Positions 25,929 through 36,201 of a stretch of DNA of 43,384 nucleotides are shown here, piece by piece (position 1 is the first letter of the stretch; each line of letters opens with the position of its first letter). This DNA is from CAVDWX01 sp963612735 (GTDB lineage: Bacteria > Bacillota_I > Bacilli_A > RFN20 > CAG-826): the NCBI GenBank assembly GCA_963612735.1, contig CAVDWX010000082.1:1-43384 (forward strand), read 5' to 3'. The notes beneath the pieces are model-generated. The model saw only the letters and a list, made by a program, of their open reading frames with translations. It had not been told where the DNA came from and ran no database searches. Position numbers and translations under genes: made by a program.

Positions 25929-27105
25929 TCAAGAAGCATATTTAAAAGCCGAACAACTATTTATTGATAATTTTAATTCTCAACCATCAATCAAAGAAAT
26001 TTCTTATGGAAGATTAGAATTAATTGGCAATCACACCGATCATCAACATGGCAAATGTCTTGTTGCTACATGTAGTCTAGGAATAAGAGGATATATTCAA
26101 AAAGATGAGAATTTAGTTTCAATTGCTAGTCAAGGATATGAAACGTTTTCTTTTGGCGCTGATGAGTTAGATTTTAATATTGATGAAGGTTACAACACTA
26201 AGTCATTAACCAAAGGCGTTTTATTCGCTTTAAAATCAAAAGGCTATAAAATTGGAGGCTTTAAAGCTGCTTTAGTTAGTGACATTTTCATAGGAGCGGG
26301 TGTTTCTTCTAGCGCTGCTTATGAAATGTTTATAGCTGAAGCGATTAATTATTTATATAACGATAATCAAATTCCTAAAATTGAAATGGCTAAAGCTGGC
26401 CAATATGCGGAAAATGTCTATTTCAATAAGGCTAGTGGTTTGCTTGATCAATGTGGAAGCGTTTTTGGGGGCGTTTCTTATCTAGATTTTAAAGATTTTA
26501 ATAATCCTCTTGTCGAACCAATTCAATTTCCTTCTTCTTGGCCTTTATCGATATTTTTAATCAATCCAGGTTCATCTCATGAAGGATTAAATGATTTATA
26601 TAGTCAAATGCCAAATGATATGAAAGAAGTGGCGAAAGTCATATTTAATAAAGATATATTAGGAGAAGTTAGCGAAAAAGAATTTGTAGAGGCTTTGAGT
26701 AACATAAATTGGTCTAAAGTCTCTAAAAGAGCGAAAAACAGAGCAATTCATTACTTCAACGAAATTAAACGAGTTGATCGAGCCTTTCAAGCTATTAAAG
26801 AACATAATCTTGATGCTTTTTTAGAAATAATTAAAGAAGGCGAATTATCGCAAGAAACATTATTAAAAAATGTGATGATCTCAAATCAATATAATAAAAG
26901 TCCTTTACAAGCCGTCAATAGAGCTAATTTATTTTTAAATAAAGGAGCCGCTCGAGTAATGGGTGGTGGTTTAGTGGGTACTACCATTAATTTTGTCCCT
27001 CTTGATGAAAGAGAAAAATTTATTAATGGAATAAAACAATTTTATAAAGAGGAAAGTATTGTTGAAGTATATATTCCTTCTTTTGGCGCTCACACAATAA
27101 AATAA
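25921..27105 (+). CDS. galK: Galactokinase family GHMP kinase
   Basis: This 394-residue GHMP kinase phosphorylates galactose, or possibly a related sugar, at C1. Visible motifs are GRLELIGNHTDHQHG (residues about 30-44) in place of the usual G-E-H-T-D-Y, GAGVSSSAA (125-133, the ATP-binding GHMP loop), GLLDQCGS with the catalytic-position D176, and MGGGLVGTTI near the C-terminus. The Glu-to-Asn and Tyr-to-His changes in the sugar-binding motif mark a Firmicutes subgroup whose exact substrate I cannot confirm. It overlaps galT, so a galactose role is likely. The next gene begins after 124 bases with its own candidate promoter. Confidence 0.9.
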   Translation: MTDQEAYLKAEQLFIDNFNSQPSIKEISYGRLELIGNHTDHQHGKCLVATCSLGIRGYIQKDENLVSIASQGYETFSFGADELDFNIDEGYNTKSLTKGVLFALKSKGYKIGGFKAALVSDIFIGAGVSSSAAYEMFIAEAINYLYNDNQIPKIEMAKAGQYAENVYFNKASGLLDQCGSVFGGVSYLDFKDFNNPLVEPIQFPSSWPLSIFLINPGSSHEGLNDLYSQMPNDMKEVAKVIFNKDILGEVSEKEFVEALSNINWSKVSKRAKNRAIHYFNEIKRVDRAFQAIKEHNLDAFLEIIKEGELSQETLLKNVMISNQYNKSPLQAVNRANLFLNKGAARVMGGGLVGTTINFVPLDEREKFINGIKQFYKEESIVEVYIPSFGAHTIK

Positions 27106-27151
27106 AAAAGTAAGATTTTGCTTTAATAAAAAAAGTTATTTTTGTTTAAAA

Positions 27152-27229
27152 TTGATTTTTTATAGTTTTGAAATAAAATTAAGTAAGAAATCAATTACAC
27201 GATTTAGATTAAAAAGAAGAAATTAATCT
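27152..27229 (+). promoter_or_regulatory. Candidate promoter and RBS hairpin of the surface/ABC locus
   Basis: TTGATT (27152-27157), a 16-base spacer and TAAAAT (27174-27179) give a leader of about 43 bases. The leader ends in a perfect 7-bp hairpin AGATTAA / TTAATCT (27206-27212 with 27223-27229), whose 10-base loop holds the purine-rich SD-like AAGAAGAAA just before ATG 27230. Confidence 0.45.
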
Positions 27230-29575
27230 ATGAAATTTAAAAAGACTTTATTCTTCCTATCTATTATTGCTTTATTTTCATCTAATTTAGGTGGGATTTC
27301 TTATGAACCTAAAATAGCATATGCTCAAGAAAATAGCGATTATCTTTCTAAAACTATTAATATTGGCGAATATGTTTCAATAAATAGTAGTGGTGGCTCA
27401 TTTTATTTATCTTTTAATAAACACCAAGATGTCGGTGAAACCGCTCGATTTTCATACATCATCGATCAATTTGATGTCGATAACGATGCTTTAAAAAATA
27501 ATGCCGGCTTCTTCTTAAGCGACGCTAGTTCTGTTGCTAAAAGTTATATTGATGATAGTGGAACGAATTATAAATCTTTTGCGGATGTTATTAATGACTC
27601 AACTCTTGCTACGCCAAATAGCGTTGATGAAATTAAGTATGCTTGTTTTAAAGAAAAAATATTTACTTCTATTTTGCCGGTAGCGGTTGGATCTAATGTT
27701 AACGTCATCGTTAGAAATGGTGTATATGATTATAGTCAAGTAACTCTTGGAGATAATTTTAATGATAGAAAGATTGATGATGGCTGCTGTTATGGCTATT
27801 ATTTTGATGGAATTGATATCAAAATGTCCTTTTTATTAGGGTTTCTTTTTCCTAATCAATCATTAACTATTTACTATCGAGATGGAGTGGACATCAGTGT
27901 AAACGATGAGGCTATTAATCCCACTATTAAATCTGAAACATTTACTGTTTTAGATGTAAAAGATGATTCTATATGGTCTCCTGGTTCTCTTCCTTTTTAC
28001 AATTCTTCATTAGCGTATATTCCATTTAGTAAAAACCCTGTCGAAAAAGGTTATATTGTTGAATATGATCATATCGAAATAAACGATCAAAAGAGTAGTG
28101 CTAGTCTTATCTCTGATGGATCGCGTTATTATGTTGTATGTAAACTTTCATCAATCGATACATTAAACGTTATATCTTCTTCTAGAGTTGGAAATGAAGA
28201 TGAAAACGTTACTATTCACGATTTATATGATGTCTCTAATCAAGTGAGCATTACATATAATGGCAATGATGTTTTTAATACAAGTGAAAACGGAAAAATT
28301 GGACTTGGCAATATTCCTAATAGCGTGAACAACGCTTTCCGTTTCAATATAACTCTATCTTCTTATCACTACACTAAATTCGGCATTTGGACATCCAATA
28401 GTGGTCTTTGGTCTAATTTTGGCTACATTATTAGATTTGGTCCTGATAAACATGTTTATATTCTTAATGGTGAAGAAATTGAGTACGCTAAAGGAGCAAA
28501 TGATAGCGTTGTACCAGGTAATACATTTTCTGTTGTGGTTGGTTTATGTAAAATCTCTGATGAAAATAACCATTGGTACGCTAATCGCATTTATGTTGAT
28601 ATCAATGGAGAAAGAACAGTTGAATATAATGATTTTGAACGTTGTTCACTTGGCTCAGCTATTATCGCTCCTTATTTCGATGCTTTAAATTTAACTGTTA
28701 CATTTAAGGATTATCGTCTTAATGAATTAGTGAAAGTTAATTATGAAAATAATGAACATGTTCAAACTAATAGTCCTTCATATGTTTTAAAAGGACAACC
28801 TGCTACATTTAGCTTTAAACTTGATGAAGACTATAAATTTAATACTTTTAAATGTAATGGCGAAGATATTTTATCTAAGTTGACGCTTGTTAACGGCATA
28901 TATATATATATATATGAAGTTGATAATGACGATAGTGCAATAGATTTTAGTTATACATTAATTGATAATGTTTCAGTTTCTTTATCTTTAAGCGGATCTT
29001 TTGTTGAAGCTAATTATGATACAAATCCTCTTTATGGTTCTAGGCCCACTATTTCGTTTACCCTATTAGATGGTAAATCTCCTTCTTCTATCAAGGTTAA
29101 TGGAATTGAAAAAGTTGAATCCGTTTATCGTTACAATAAAATCTATCATCTAGATTTAGATGCATTAACTGACGATACAATCGTTAATATTGAATGTGAA
29201 GATAAAAATTATGCTGTTACTTATCTTAATAATGATAATTCACACGTGACAGTTAGCTTTGAAAAAGAACTCGTTCCCATTGGTGGATCAACTCGCATTA
29301 ATATCGTTTTAGAATATGGCTATTTAATCGATAATTTACAAATTGAAGGAGAAGCAACGCTTTTCACTTATGGAGGAGCCTATTTTATCGAGGATGTATA
29401 TAGCGATATCAAAGTTAACATCACTACTAAAAAAGAAGAAGAAATCGCTAATGAACCCGTTAACGAATTTGATTGGGCGACATGTGTTTCAATTATTATT
29501 TATTCATTATCTAGCGTAGTCTTTGTTGCTTTACTCGTTTCCTCTTTAATTTTAAGAAAGAAGGTCAATAAATAA
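27230..29575 (+). CDS. Large surface protein with signal peptide and C-terminal anchor
   Basis: This 781-residue protein has a signal peptide (cleavage likely near AYA-QE at about residue 33), a long extracellular region and a C-terminal membrane helix (about 752-773) ending RKKVNK. There is no LPXTG motif, so it is held by the membrane helix. Residues about 360-500 look like a beta-sandwich, possibly a lectin or carbohydrate-binding module. Residues 500-740 hold about three repeat-like segments with alternating YxF/VxV strands, resembling the beta-grasp repeats of Firmicutes adhesins. It overlaps the following permease by one base, so it probably works with the sugar ABC transporter, perhaps capturing glycans. 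A tract of (AT)9 lies inside the coding sequence. I name no family with confidence. Confidence 0.8.
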   Translation: MKFKKTLFFLSIIALFSSNLGGISYEPKIAYAQENSDYLSKTINIGEYVSINSSGGSFYLSFNKHQDVGETARFSYIIDQFDVDNDALKNNAGFFLSDASSVAKSYIDDSGTNYKSFADVINDSTLATPNSVDEIKYACFKEKIFTSILPVAVGSNVNVIVRNGVYDYSQVTLGDNFNDRKIDDGCCYGYYFDGIDIKMSFLLGFLFPNQSLTIYYRDGVDISVNDEAINPTIKSETFTVLDVKDDSIWSPGSLPFYNSSLAYIPFSKNPVEKGYIVEYDHIEINDQKSSASLISDGSRYYVVCKLSSIDTLNVISSSRVGNEDENVTIHDLYDVSNQVSITYNGNDVFNTSENGKIGLGNIPNSVNNAFRFNITLSSYHYTKFGIWTSNSGLWSNFGYIIRFGPDKHVYILNGEEIEYAKGANDSVVPGNTFSVVVGLCKISDENNHWYANRIYVDINGERTVEYNDFERCSLGSAIIAPYFDALNLTVTFKDYRLNELVKVNYENNEHVQTNSPSYVLKGQPATFSFKLDEDYKFNTFKCNGEDILSKLTLVNGIYIYIYEVDNDDSAIDFSYTLIDNVSVSLSLSGSFVEANYDTNPLYGSRPTISFTLLDGKSPSSIKVNGIEKVESVYRYNKIYHLDLDALTDDTIVNIECEDKNYAVTYLNNDNSHVTVSFEKELVPIGGSTRINIVLEYGYLIDNLQIEGEATLFTYGGAYFIEDVYSDIKVNITTKKEEEIANEPVNEFDWATCVSIIIYSLSSVVFVALLVSSLILRKKVNK
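28898..28915 (+). repeat. (AT)9 microsatellite inside surface protein gene
   Basis: Nine AT units code Ile-Tyr-Ile-Tyr-Ile-Tyr in frame. Loss or gain of one unit (2 bases) would shift the frame and truncate the protein about two thirds of the way along, removing the membrane anchor. Confidence 0.9.
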
Positions 29576-30498
29576 TGCTTCTTTCTCGACAACTTTTAAA
29601 ACCACATAAATTGGACGGCAAGAAATTTGACTGGCGTAAATTAATTTTTATTTTAATCATGCTTTTCCCGGCTTTATTTCACCTCATCTTATTTTGGGGC
29701 GGAGTGGAAGTGAAAACTATCATGATGGCTTTTACTAATGCGAATACGGGTGAATTTTGTGGGTTTGATAATTTTACTTTTATTATTAAACGATTTTTCG
29801 ACACTAATGACCATTTCATTATTTTTGTAAGAAATACTCTTATTTATTTTGGTATTCAGTTACTACTTATTCCTGCTGGAATGTTTGTTTCTTATCTTAT
29901 TTATCGCAAGATGATTGGAGCTTCGTTTGTTAAAATCGTTTTATATTTACCTTGTGCAATTTCTTCCATTTTATTTTCTTCTTTATATATTCGACTATTT
30001 TCTCCTAGTGCTGATTGGGGATTACTATCGAGTTGGTTTGGAATTGGAGATAGTTTGTCCGACTTAATTATTAATCATTCACTCGCCTATATGATTATTT
30101 ATGATGTCTGGGTGGCAATCGGTGGCAATTTATTTATTTGGATAGGTGGAATGAGTCGAATTCCTCAATCTGTTTTTGATGCCGCTAAGTTGGACGGAAT
30201 TCCTCCATCTAAAGAATTTAGCAAAATTGTTTTACCGATGATGTGGCCAACTTTTGTTACCATGATTACTCTTACTGTTGTTGGTTTATTTGGGGCAGGT
30301 GGGTCTAATTTGTTATTAGGAACTGGTCCAGAAACATTTTCAATTTCTTATTGGATGTATCAGATCGTTTTAGGCGGTGATGAATCTAGTTATAATTATG
30401 CTTCCGCTGCTGGACTAATATTCACTTTACTAACTATCCCCATCTTAGTGGGTTCACGTATATTTTTGAAAAAACATGGGGAGGCCGTCGAATACTAA
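29575..30498 (+). CDS. ABC sugar transporter permease (MalF/UgpA type)
   Basis: This 307-residue membrane protein has six or so hydrophobic segments and the cytoplasmic coupling loop FDAAKLDGIPPSKEFSKI, which fits the EAA-loop consensus of carbohydrate permeases (EAA-x(2)-DGA...). It is one half of the channel of a CUT1-class importer. Its start overlaps the surface protein stop (TAATG). The matching second permease and binding protein follow directly. The transported sugar is not shown by sequence; the surrounding hydrolases suggest an oligosaccharide with amino sugars or galactose. Confidence 0.92.
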   Translation: MLLSRQLLKPHKLDGKKFDWRKLIFILIMLFPALFHLILFWGGVEVKTIMMAFTNANTGEFCGFDNFTFIIKRFFDTNDHFIIFVRNTLIYFGIQLLLIPAGMFVSYLIYRKMIGASFVKIVLYLPCAISSILFSSLYIRLFSPSADWGLLSSWFGIGDSLSDLIINHSLAYMIIYDVWVAIGGNLFIWIGGMSRIPQSVFDAAKLDGIPPSKEFSKIVLPMMWPTFVTMITLTVVGLFGAGGSNLLLGTGPETFSISYWMYQIVLGGDESSYNYASAAGLIFTLLTIPILVGSRIFLKKHGEAVEY

Positions 30499-30499
30499 T

Positions 30500-31432
30500 A
30501 TGAAATTATTTGATTCTATTAAAAGTAAACGTGCTTCTCGACCTAGCGTTCCACTTTCTCAGCGCATTAACGCTAAATTTAGAAGACAAGTAAGTGAAGG
30601 GCCGTTATTTAATATCGGTGCATTGATAGTTATTATTTGGTCTATTTCATTTGTTTTTATTCTCATTTGGGGATTTAATCTCTCATTGATGTCCAATGAT
30701 GAAATGATGAATGATAAGGCTCATTTCTTCACCCATTCATTTGCTTTTTCTAATTACATTGAAGCTTTTAGGTCGCTTAATTTTAACAACACCAATTATT
30801 TTGGATTACTTTTAAATTCATTATGGTTTTCAACCGGATCAACCATTATGAAGCTTGTTGCCACAGTCTTTTTTGCTTATGTTATCGCTCGATTTTCCTT
30901 CCCAGGACGTAAAATATTATATTTATTCGTCTTAATTCAAATGATGCTTCCGGTATATGGACAAACTGCCGCTAACTATAAGCTTCTTTCTAGTTTAGGA
31001 TTAGTGGATTCCCCTTTGTTTTTATTAGCTATGGGAGCGGGACACGGCATGTATTTTATGATTTGCCATAGTTATTTTGAAACTTTGCCAAAAGATTATG
31101 AAGAAAGTGCTCGCATGGATGGTTGTGGTTATTTTAGAACCTTCTTCCAAATCATGCTTCCTCTTGCCACACCCATTCTAGTTTGTATAGGTTTAATCAC
31201 ATTCATTTCATGTTGGAATGATTATCAAACCACGCTACTTTATTTGCCTCATTGGCGTACTCTTACTTCAGCGCTTTATTCATATAGTGAAATCACGCTC
31301 CATTCTTCTAATGGTTCTATTGCTGTTTATTTTGCGGGTGTATTTATGAGTGCTTTACCCATTGTCATTCTTTATATCCGCTTTAATAAAATCCTTATGT
31401 CAAATATGACGATAGGTGGAATAAAAGGATAA
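30500..31432 (+). CDS. ABC sugar transporter permease (MalG/UgpE type)
   Basis: This protein of about 310 residues is the second CUT1 permease, with the EAA loop YEESARMDGCGYFRTFFQI and six or so membrane segments. I chose ATG 30500, which lies one base after the upstream stop and behind GGGGAGG (30478-30484). The in-frame ATG 30476 would overlap the upstream gene by 23 bases and put that SD inside the coding sequence. It pairs with the preceding permease. The binding protein follows after 27 bases. Confidence 0.9.
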   Translation: MKLFDSIKSKRASRPSVPLSQRINAKFRRQVSEGPLFNIGALIVIIWSISFVFILIWGFNLSLMSNDEMMNDKAHFFTHSFAFSNYIEAFRSLNFNNTNYFGLLLNSLWFSTGSTIMKLVATVFFAYVIARFSFPGRKILYLFVLIQMMLPVYGQTAANYKLLSSLGLVDSPLFLLAMGAGHGMYFMICHSYFETLPKDYEESARMDGCGYFRTFFQIMLPLATPILVCIGLITFISCWNDYQTTLLYLPHWRTLTSALYSYSEITLHSSNGSIAVYFAGVFMSALPIVILYIRFNKILMSNMTIGGIKG

Positions 31433-31459
31433 ATATTTAAAGGAGATTTAATAATAAAT

Positions 31460-33061
31460 ATGAAAAAGATTAACAATTTACTCTTATTATCTGTCGCTTT
31501 ATTTTCTATTACTTTATCGAGTTGTGGAAAACCAAAAGTCGATAACGATACTGAAGATGTTACCAATTTAAAAATCATGATTTTAAATAAAGGTTATGGT
31601 ACTACTTGGTTAAATAAAATTGCTGATAATTTTAAAAGCAAAAATCCTGATGTTAATGTCAGCATTGAAGTGGCGAGCACTAAGGATAACATCACGACCT
31701 CTTTAAAGGGTGGAAAGAAAAATAACGATTATGATTTATATTTTGATGTTAGTGATAATCAAATCGGATCCTTACTCAATACTTTTTCTTCAATCGATGG
31801 TGGCTTTTATAAATTAGATGATTTATTTAACATGACCATTCCTAATGAGTCTATTACTTATGGGGATAAGATGTTTGCTTCAATGAAAAACGAATTGCTC
31901 ATGAGCGATAATCATTATTACGCTACTCCATGGGCTACTTCAACTTTAGGCTTATATTACAATAAAACGGTTTTAGATACTGTTCTTGGTAATGACTATA
32001 ACATCCCTGTTACTAGCGATGAATTAGTAAGTTTTGGTAAAGATTTTGTTTTCAAAAGTGGAGAAAATAACACTTATTTATTATTTGCTAAAAATAGTGA
32101 TCTCATCGCTCGTACTTTATTCATCACCTGGTGGGCGCAGTATGAAGGTATTGAAAATTATAATAATTTTACTAATGCGACCTATTATGATGATGCAACA
32201 GGAAGAACTTATAAAAACGATGTGAGAATTTATACACAAACAGGTCGATTAGAAGCTTTAAAAGCCATTGAACCACTGACACGCGCTGATAAAAATAATG
32301 GTTATACACTCGGTTATAGTGGTGCTTCAACGGTAAACTGGGCCACTGATTTTAAGAAAATTCAAAACGATTTTTATAACGCTAATAAGAAATTTGCTCT
32401 CATGCCAAGTGGCGATTGGCTTGAAAATGAAAGCGGAGTTGATAGCAAATCAACAGTTATGATGATGAAAACGCCAGTTGTCTCATCAATTATCAATATT
32501 CTTGAAGATAAAACAATTAAAGATGATGCTACATTAGCAAAAGTTGTTAGAGCTATCGATAATGGTGAAACCTCATTTGCGGGAGTTAGTGATAAAGATT
32601 TTGCGCGTGTTAAAACCGCTCGTAATACGACTATGTCAATGGCTAACTTCCATATTGCTTATATCCCTGCTTACGCAAATGCATCGAAATTAGCAATTTC
32701 CTTTTTGCTAAATATGGCGACCGATGAATGCATCGATATTTATAAGCAAAATGTCAAAGGTGGATTCTTACCATTTAAACATACTTATTCTTCCTCTATT
32801 TCATTAACTGAAACTGAAAAAAGTATTTCTAAAATCAATGAAAATAGTGAATTTGTCTTCTATTCTTTAAAAAATGAAATTTTCTATAAAGGCACTGCTT
32901 TATATTACAATTTAGAAACTGCTCAAGGTTATCCTATGGAACATGCTTTAAATGTTAAAAGTACTGATCGAGGATATAGTACCGCTCAAACATTCTTTGA
33001 TAATTTCAATACCTATTACGCTAACGGGGCATGGCAAGATAAGGTTATTGCAAAACTTTAA
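31460..33061 (+). CDS. Sugar ABC transporter solute-binding lipoprotein
   Basis: This 533-residue extracellular binding protein has a lipoprotein signal (MKKINN..., lipobox LSSC with C22). The N-terminal lobe begins with LKIMILNKGYGTTWL, followed by YDLYFD, and later YATPWATSTLGLYYNKTVLD, a standard segment of family 1 binding proteins, then FKKIQNDFYNANKKFALMPSGDW. At 533 residues it is longer than most (about 430), like binding proteins for larger oligosaccharides. A good SD (AAAGGAGA) lies before the start, about 14 bases away. It belongs with the two permeases and delivers the glycan fragment to the membrane. Confidence 0.92.
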   Translation: MKKINNLLLLSVALFSITLSSCGKPKVDNDTEDVTNLKIMILNKGYGTTWLNKIADNFKSKNPDVNVSIEVASTKDNITTSLKGGKKNNDYDLYFDVSDNQIGSLLNTFSSIDGGFYKLDDLFNMTIPNESITYGDKMFASMKNELLMSDNHYYATPWATSTLGLYYNKTVLDTVLGNDYNIPVTSDELVSFGKDFVFKSGENNTYLLFAKNSDLIARTLFITWWAQYEGIENYNNFTNATYYDDATGRTYKNDVRIYTQTGRLEALKAIEPLTRADKNNGYTLGYSGASTVNWATDFKKIQNDFYNANKKFALMPSGDWLENESGVDSKSTVMMMKTPVVSSIINILEDKTIKDDATLAKVVRAIDNGETSFAGVSDKDFARVKTARNTTMSMANFHIAYIPAYANASKLAISFLLNMATDECIDIYKQNVKGGFLPFKHTYSSSISLTETEKSISKINENSEFVFYSLKNEIFYKGTALYYNLETAQGYPMEHALNVKSTDRGYSTAQTFFDNFNTYYANGAWQDKVIAKL

Positions 33062-33087
33062 TTATTAAGTTATCTAAGGAGAAAACA

Positions 33088-36000
33088 ATGAAAAGAATTT
33101 ATCTTTTAGGAGCAACGTTATTCACTGGCTTAGGCCTTCTTATTTCAGGTTGCTCTAATAATAGTGGTGGTTCTATATTCTCTCCTTTAACGATTTGGAG
33201 TGTTTCTAGTTTAGAAAGAATTGATCGAAATATAGAAGTAAGTGACACTAAACAAAAATCAATGAATATTTTAATGGCTAAAAATGAAAAAGAAGGCGCT
33301 CAATTGATGTTAAGAAGCTCTTCTGATATCAAAGCATATGATATAAGTGTTACTGATTTGGTATCTAGTGACAATCGCTATGTCATTTCAAAAGATGATA
33401 TTAGTCTTTATAACTCTAAATACATTTCTAGTGTTGGAATTGATAATAAATACAATAATCCATCTTTACCCGCTGGGAGTGTGGTTCCCGATGCATTACT
33501 TCCTTTTGATGTTGCTATTGAATACGGTGAAAATACGCTTCCTAAAAATGTTAATCAAAGCGTTTATATCGAAGTTAAAACTACTAAATCAACTCAACCT
33601 GGCATTTATAACGGGAAAATCCAAGTTTTAGCGGACACTTATTCACATCTAGTCCCAATCACGGTTGAAGTAATCAATTATTCGATTCCTGATGAACCTA
33701 GTACCGCTAATTATTTTGCGAGATGGGGTACTGAACATTTTAATAGTGCTGAACTATCTTGTGATGAAGAAATTACCACTAAATATTACGAAACAATGCT
33801 CGATTATCGCATGTCATCTACTTTGCCTTTTGAAGGAGAAGGAGGTGTCGAAAAATATGTTGAATTGTTGCGCAAATACTATCATTCAACAGGATTTTCA
33901 GCTTATAAATTTTATTATGAAGCGACATATAGTTCTTATAACGATATGTTAATTGCTTTTAATGTTCCTCTTTGCAAAGAATATTTAAGCGCTGTTATTG
34001 AGGCATCATTAGAAGATAGAACTAATTATTTAGATAAAGCATTTTTCTATTTTTCCACGTTTGTTGATGAACCGGATAGCAATCCTGGTGTTACTTGGGA
34101 AATGGTGAGACAAATTGCGACAACTTGTAAGAAGATGCTCACCGACTTAGCGGATTCTTTAGATGTCAGTTTAGCTTCGAATAAAAATTATTCTTATTAC
34201 CTCTCAACTGTTAGACAAACATTAATTGATATTCCAAATATTATTCCTGGTTCATATTCGATTTCTACATTAGAAAACGCAGGTGCAAGTGATATTTCGG
34301 CCTGCACTTCATTAGAAAGATATGATTCGAGTGAAACAAGAGCTAGTTATAAAAGAACTGGGAATGAGCAGGAGTGGTGGTATACATGTATTGGTCCACA
34401 ATATCCTTATCCTAATTTATTAATGAATAGTTATTTAAGTGGTCCTAGATTAATTTCTTGGATGCAATTATATTACGATATCGATGGTTTCCTTATTTGG
34501 GACGCTATTAATTATACGGATGGCGATAATACCGCGATACCATTTATCAATTGTTATGATCAACTTTCAGACACAATGACTGCCGTCAGTGATGGTAAAA
34601 TTTTCTATCCTGGAAAACCATATGGCATTGATGGTCCTATCTCATCGCTACGAGCGGTCAGTTATCGAGACGGAATGGAAGACATTGAGGTCATCCAAGC
34701 TATCTACGATATTTATAATGAATATGGTCTTGACGCTAATGAAGCACTTGTGGAAGTCATGGCTAAAGAATTCCAAGGTGTTATCACTAATGGTTCTGCT
34801 TCTGATTTTGATAGTAGCCGCAAAACCATCATGGAAATGTTTGAAAAGCTTAATTCTTCAAACGCTTTGCTATTTGGCAAAAGTGTAGAAGATGCAACTA
34901 GTAAAACTATTTCCTTTATTTTACCTCATGATAACGCGACTGCGAGTGTTGGCGGAGTAACATTAAGCTCTGATGAAAATGGGTATTATACATATACTCT
35001 TAATTCATCTAATCCCTCTGTTAAAATCGATGTTACTAATGGCAATACTCATAATAGCTATGTTAAACGACTCATCGAAGATGAAAATAAACTTCCTTCC
35101 TTTGATGATGGCGATTTACATGGTTGGAGCGTTGATCGATTTGGAAGGATTGAAGTCATTAATGATTCTTTATTAACTAGCAATAGTGCTCTTTCTATTA
35201 CTTTAAATGGACGTGATGGAGTGGCTAATTATGAACCTTCTTTTGCTCTTGACGCTAAAGAATTTGATGACACTTCAAAGCTTTCTAAATTGTCTTTCTC
35301 TTTATATTTACCTTTCGAAGTTGAAGATAAATATCAAATGAAAGTCGTTGCATCATATGGCACTACTTATATTACTAATGCCGATGTCGGTAGTGTTTAT
35401 CTCAAGCAAGGATGGAATAAAATAGAGTTATCCATTCAAGCTAGTGTGCGTGCTCTACAAAACATCGAAGAATTCCGATTTTATCTGCCCAACGTTCTTG
35501 ATAGTAGTGGAGCTTCGTCCTCGTTAACACTTCTATTAAATGATGTCTCTTATTTTTCATTAAAAGAATATGATGACAGTGCTACTACTGATTATGGTGA
35601 AATAATCGTTAGTAAAAATAATGATGAAGTAAAACAAGGAAATAAAACAACATTAATTGTTGAAAACGATGTTAGCAATGTTGAAGTGAATGAAAACGGG
35701 CAAAAATATTTAATGCTCGGTGATTTTGAAAATTACAATCAACTTGCTCAACTTCGCTACGAAAACAATTTTGGAACTATCTCTTTAGCTAATGATTTAA
35801 CCTATGTTACACATGGAGATTATGCGATGAAGATGGAAATAATTGGAAGAGGTGAATCACTTAAAAAATTAGATCCGATTATCACCATCTTTACTAGCCA
35901 AGACTATTTCCAAAAATTTAATTTTTCAGATTGTGATTATTTAGAAGTTGATTTCTATAATGCGATGAATTATGACATTCCTGTTCGTTTTTCGAATACG

Positions 36001-36201
36001 AATTTATATTATTCGCAATATAGTACTATTCTTACTTACAATCTTAAACCTGGGCCTAACCACATACAGATAAATTTAAGTGAATTCAGCACTAACGATT
36101 TCACAACCTTTAATTTTATCTTTTCACGCGGAGAAAACTATTCTTCAAAACGTACCATTTATATGGACAATTTCCGCGCTCATTATAAGGAGAACAAATA
36201 A
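33088..36201 (+). CDS. GH123/DUF4091-like exported lipoprotein hydrolase
   Basis: This 1037-residue lipoprotein (lipobox LISGC, lipidated C22) resembles the DUF4091/GH123 group. GH123 enzymes release beta-linked N-acetylgalactosamine using an Asp-Glu pair and the substrate N-acetyl group; here FVDEPD supplies D327-E328. Later YDIDGFLIWDAINY and SYRDGMEDIEVIQAI match the C-terminal part of the group. From about residue 650 on are beta-rich modules (about 690-830 and 860-1035), probably carbohydrate-binding. A good SD (AAGGAGA) lies before the ATG. The catalytic role is inferred from motifs. It could cut GalNAc residues from glycans outside the cell, feeding the neighbouring transporter. The DUF4091 assignment is moderate; other activities in this group are possible. 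Confidence 0.8.
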   Translation: MKRIYLLGATLFTGLGLLISGCSNNSGGSIFSPLTIWSVSSLERIDRNIEVSDTKQKSMNILMAKNEKEGAQLMLRSSSDIKAYDISVTDLVSSDNRYVISKDDISLYNSKYISSVGIDNKYNNPSLPAGSVVPDALLPFDVAIEYGENTLPKNVNQSVYIEVKTTKSTQPGIYNGKIQVLADTYSHLVPITVEVINYSIPDEPSTANYFARWGTEHFNSAELSCDEEITTKYYETMLDYRMSSTLPFEGEGGVEKYVELLRKYYHSTGFSAYKFYYEATYSSYNDMLIAFNVPLCKEYLSAVIEASLEDRTNYLDKAFFYFSTFVDEPDSNPGVTWEMVRQIATTCKKMLTDLADSLDVSLASNKNYSYYLSTVRQTLIDIPNIIPGSYSISTLENAGASDISACTSLERYDSSETRASYKRTGNEQEWWYTCIGPQYPYPNLLMNSYLSGPRLISWMQLYYDIDGFLIWDAINYTDGDNTAIPFINCYDQLSDTMTAVSDGKIFYPGKPYGIDGPISSLRAVSYRDGMEDIEVIQAIYDIYNEYGLDANEALVEVMAKEFQGVITNGSASDFDSSRKTIMEMFEKLNSSNALLFGKSVEDATSKTISFILPHDNATASVGGVTLSSDENGYYTYTLNSSNPSVKIDVTNGNTHNSYVKRLIEDENKLPSFDDGDLHGWSVDRFGRIEVINDSLLTSNSALSITLNGRDGVANYEPSFALDAKEFDDTSKLSKLSFSLYLPFEVEDKYQMKVVASYGTTYITNADVGSVYLKQGWNKIELSIQASVRALQNIEEFRFYLPNVLDSSGASSSLTLLLNDVSYFSLKEYDDSATTDYGEIIVSKNNDEVKQGNKTTLIVENDVSNVEVNENGQKYLMLGDFENYNQLAQLRYENNFGTISLANDLTYVTHGDYAMKMEIIGRGESLKKLDPIITIFTSQDYFQKFNFSDCDYLEVDFYNAMNYDIPVRFSNTNLYYSQYSTILTYNLKPGPNHIQINLSEFSTNDFTTFNFIFSRGENYSSKRTIYMDNFRAHYKENK

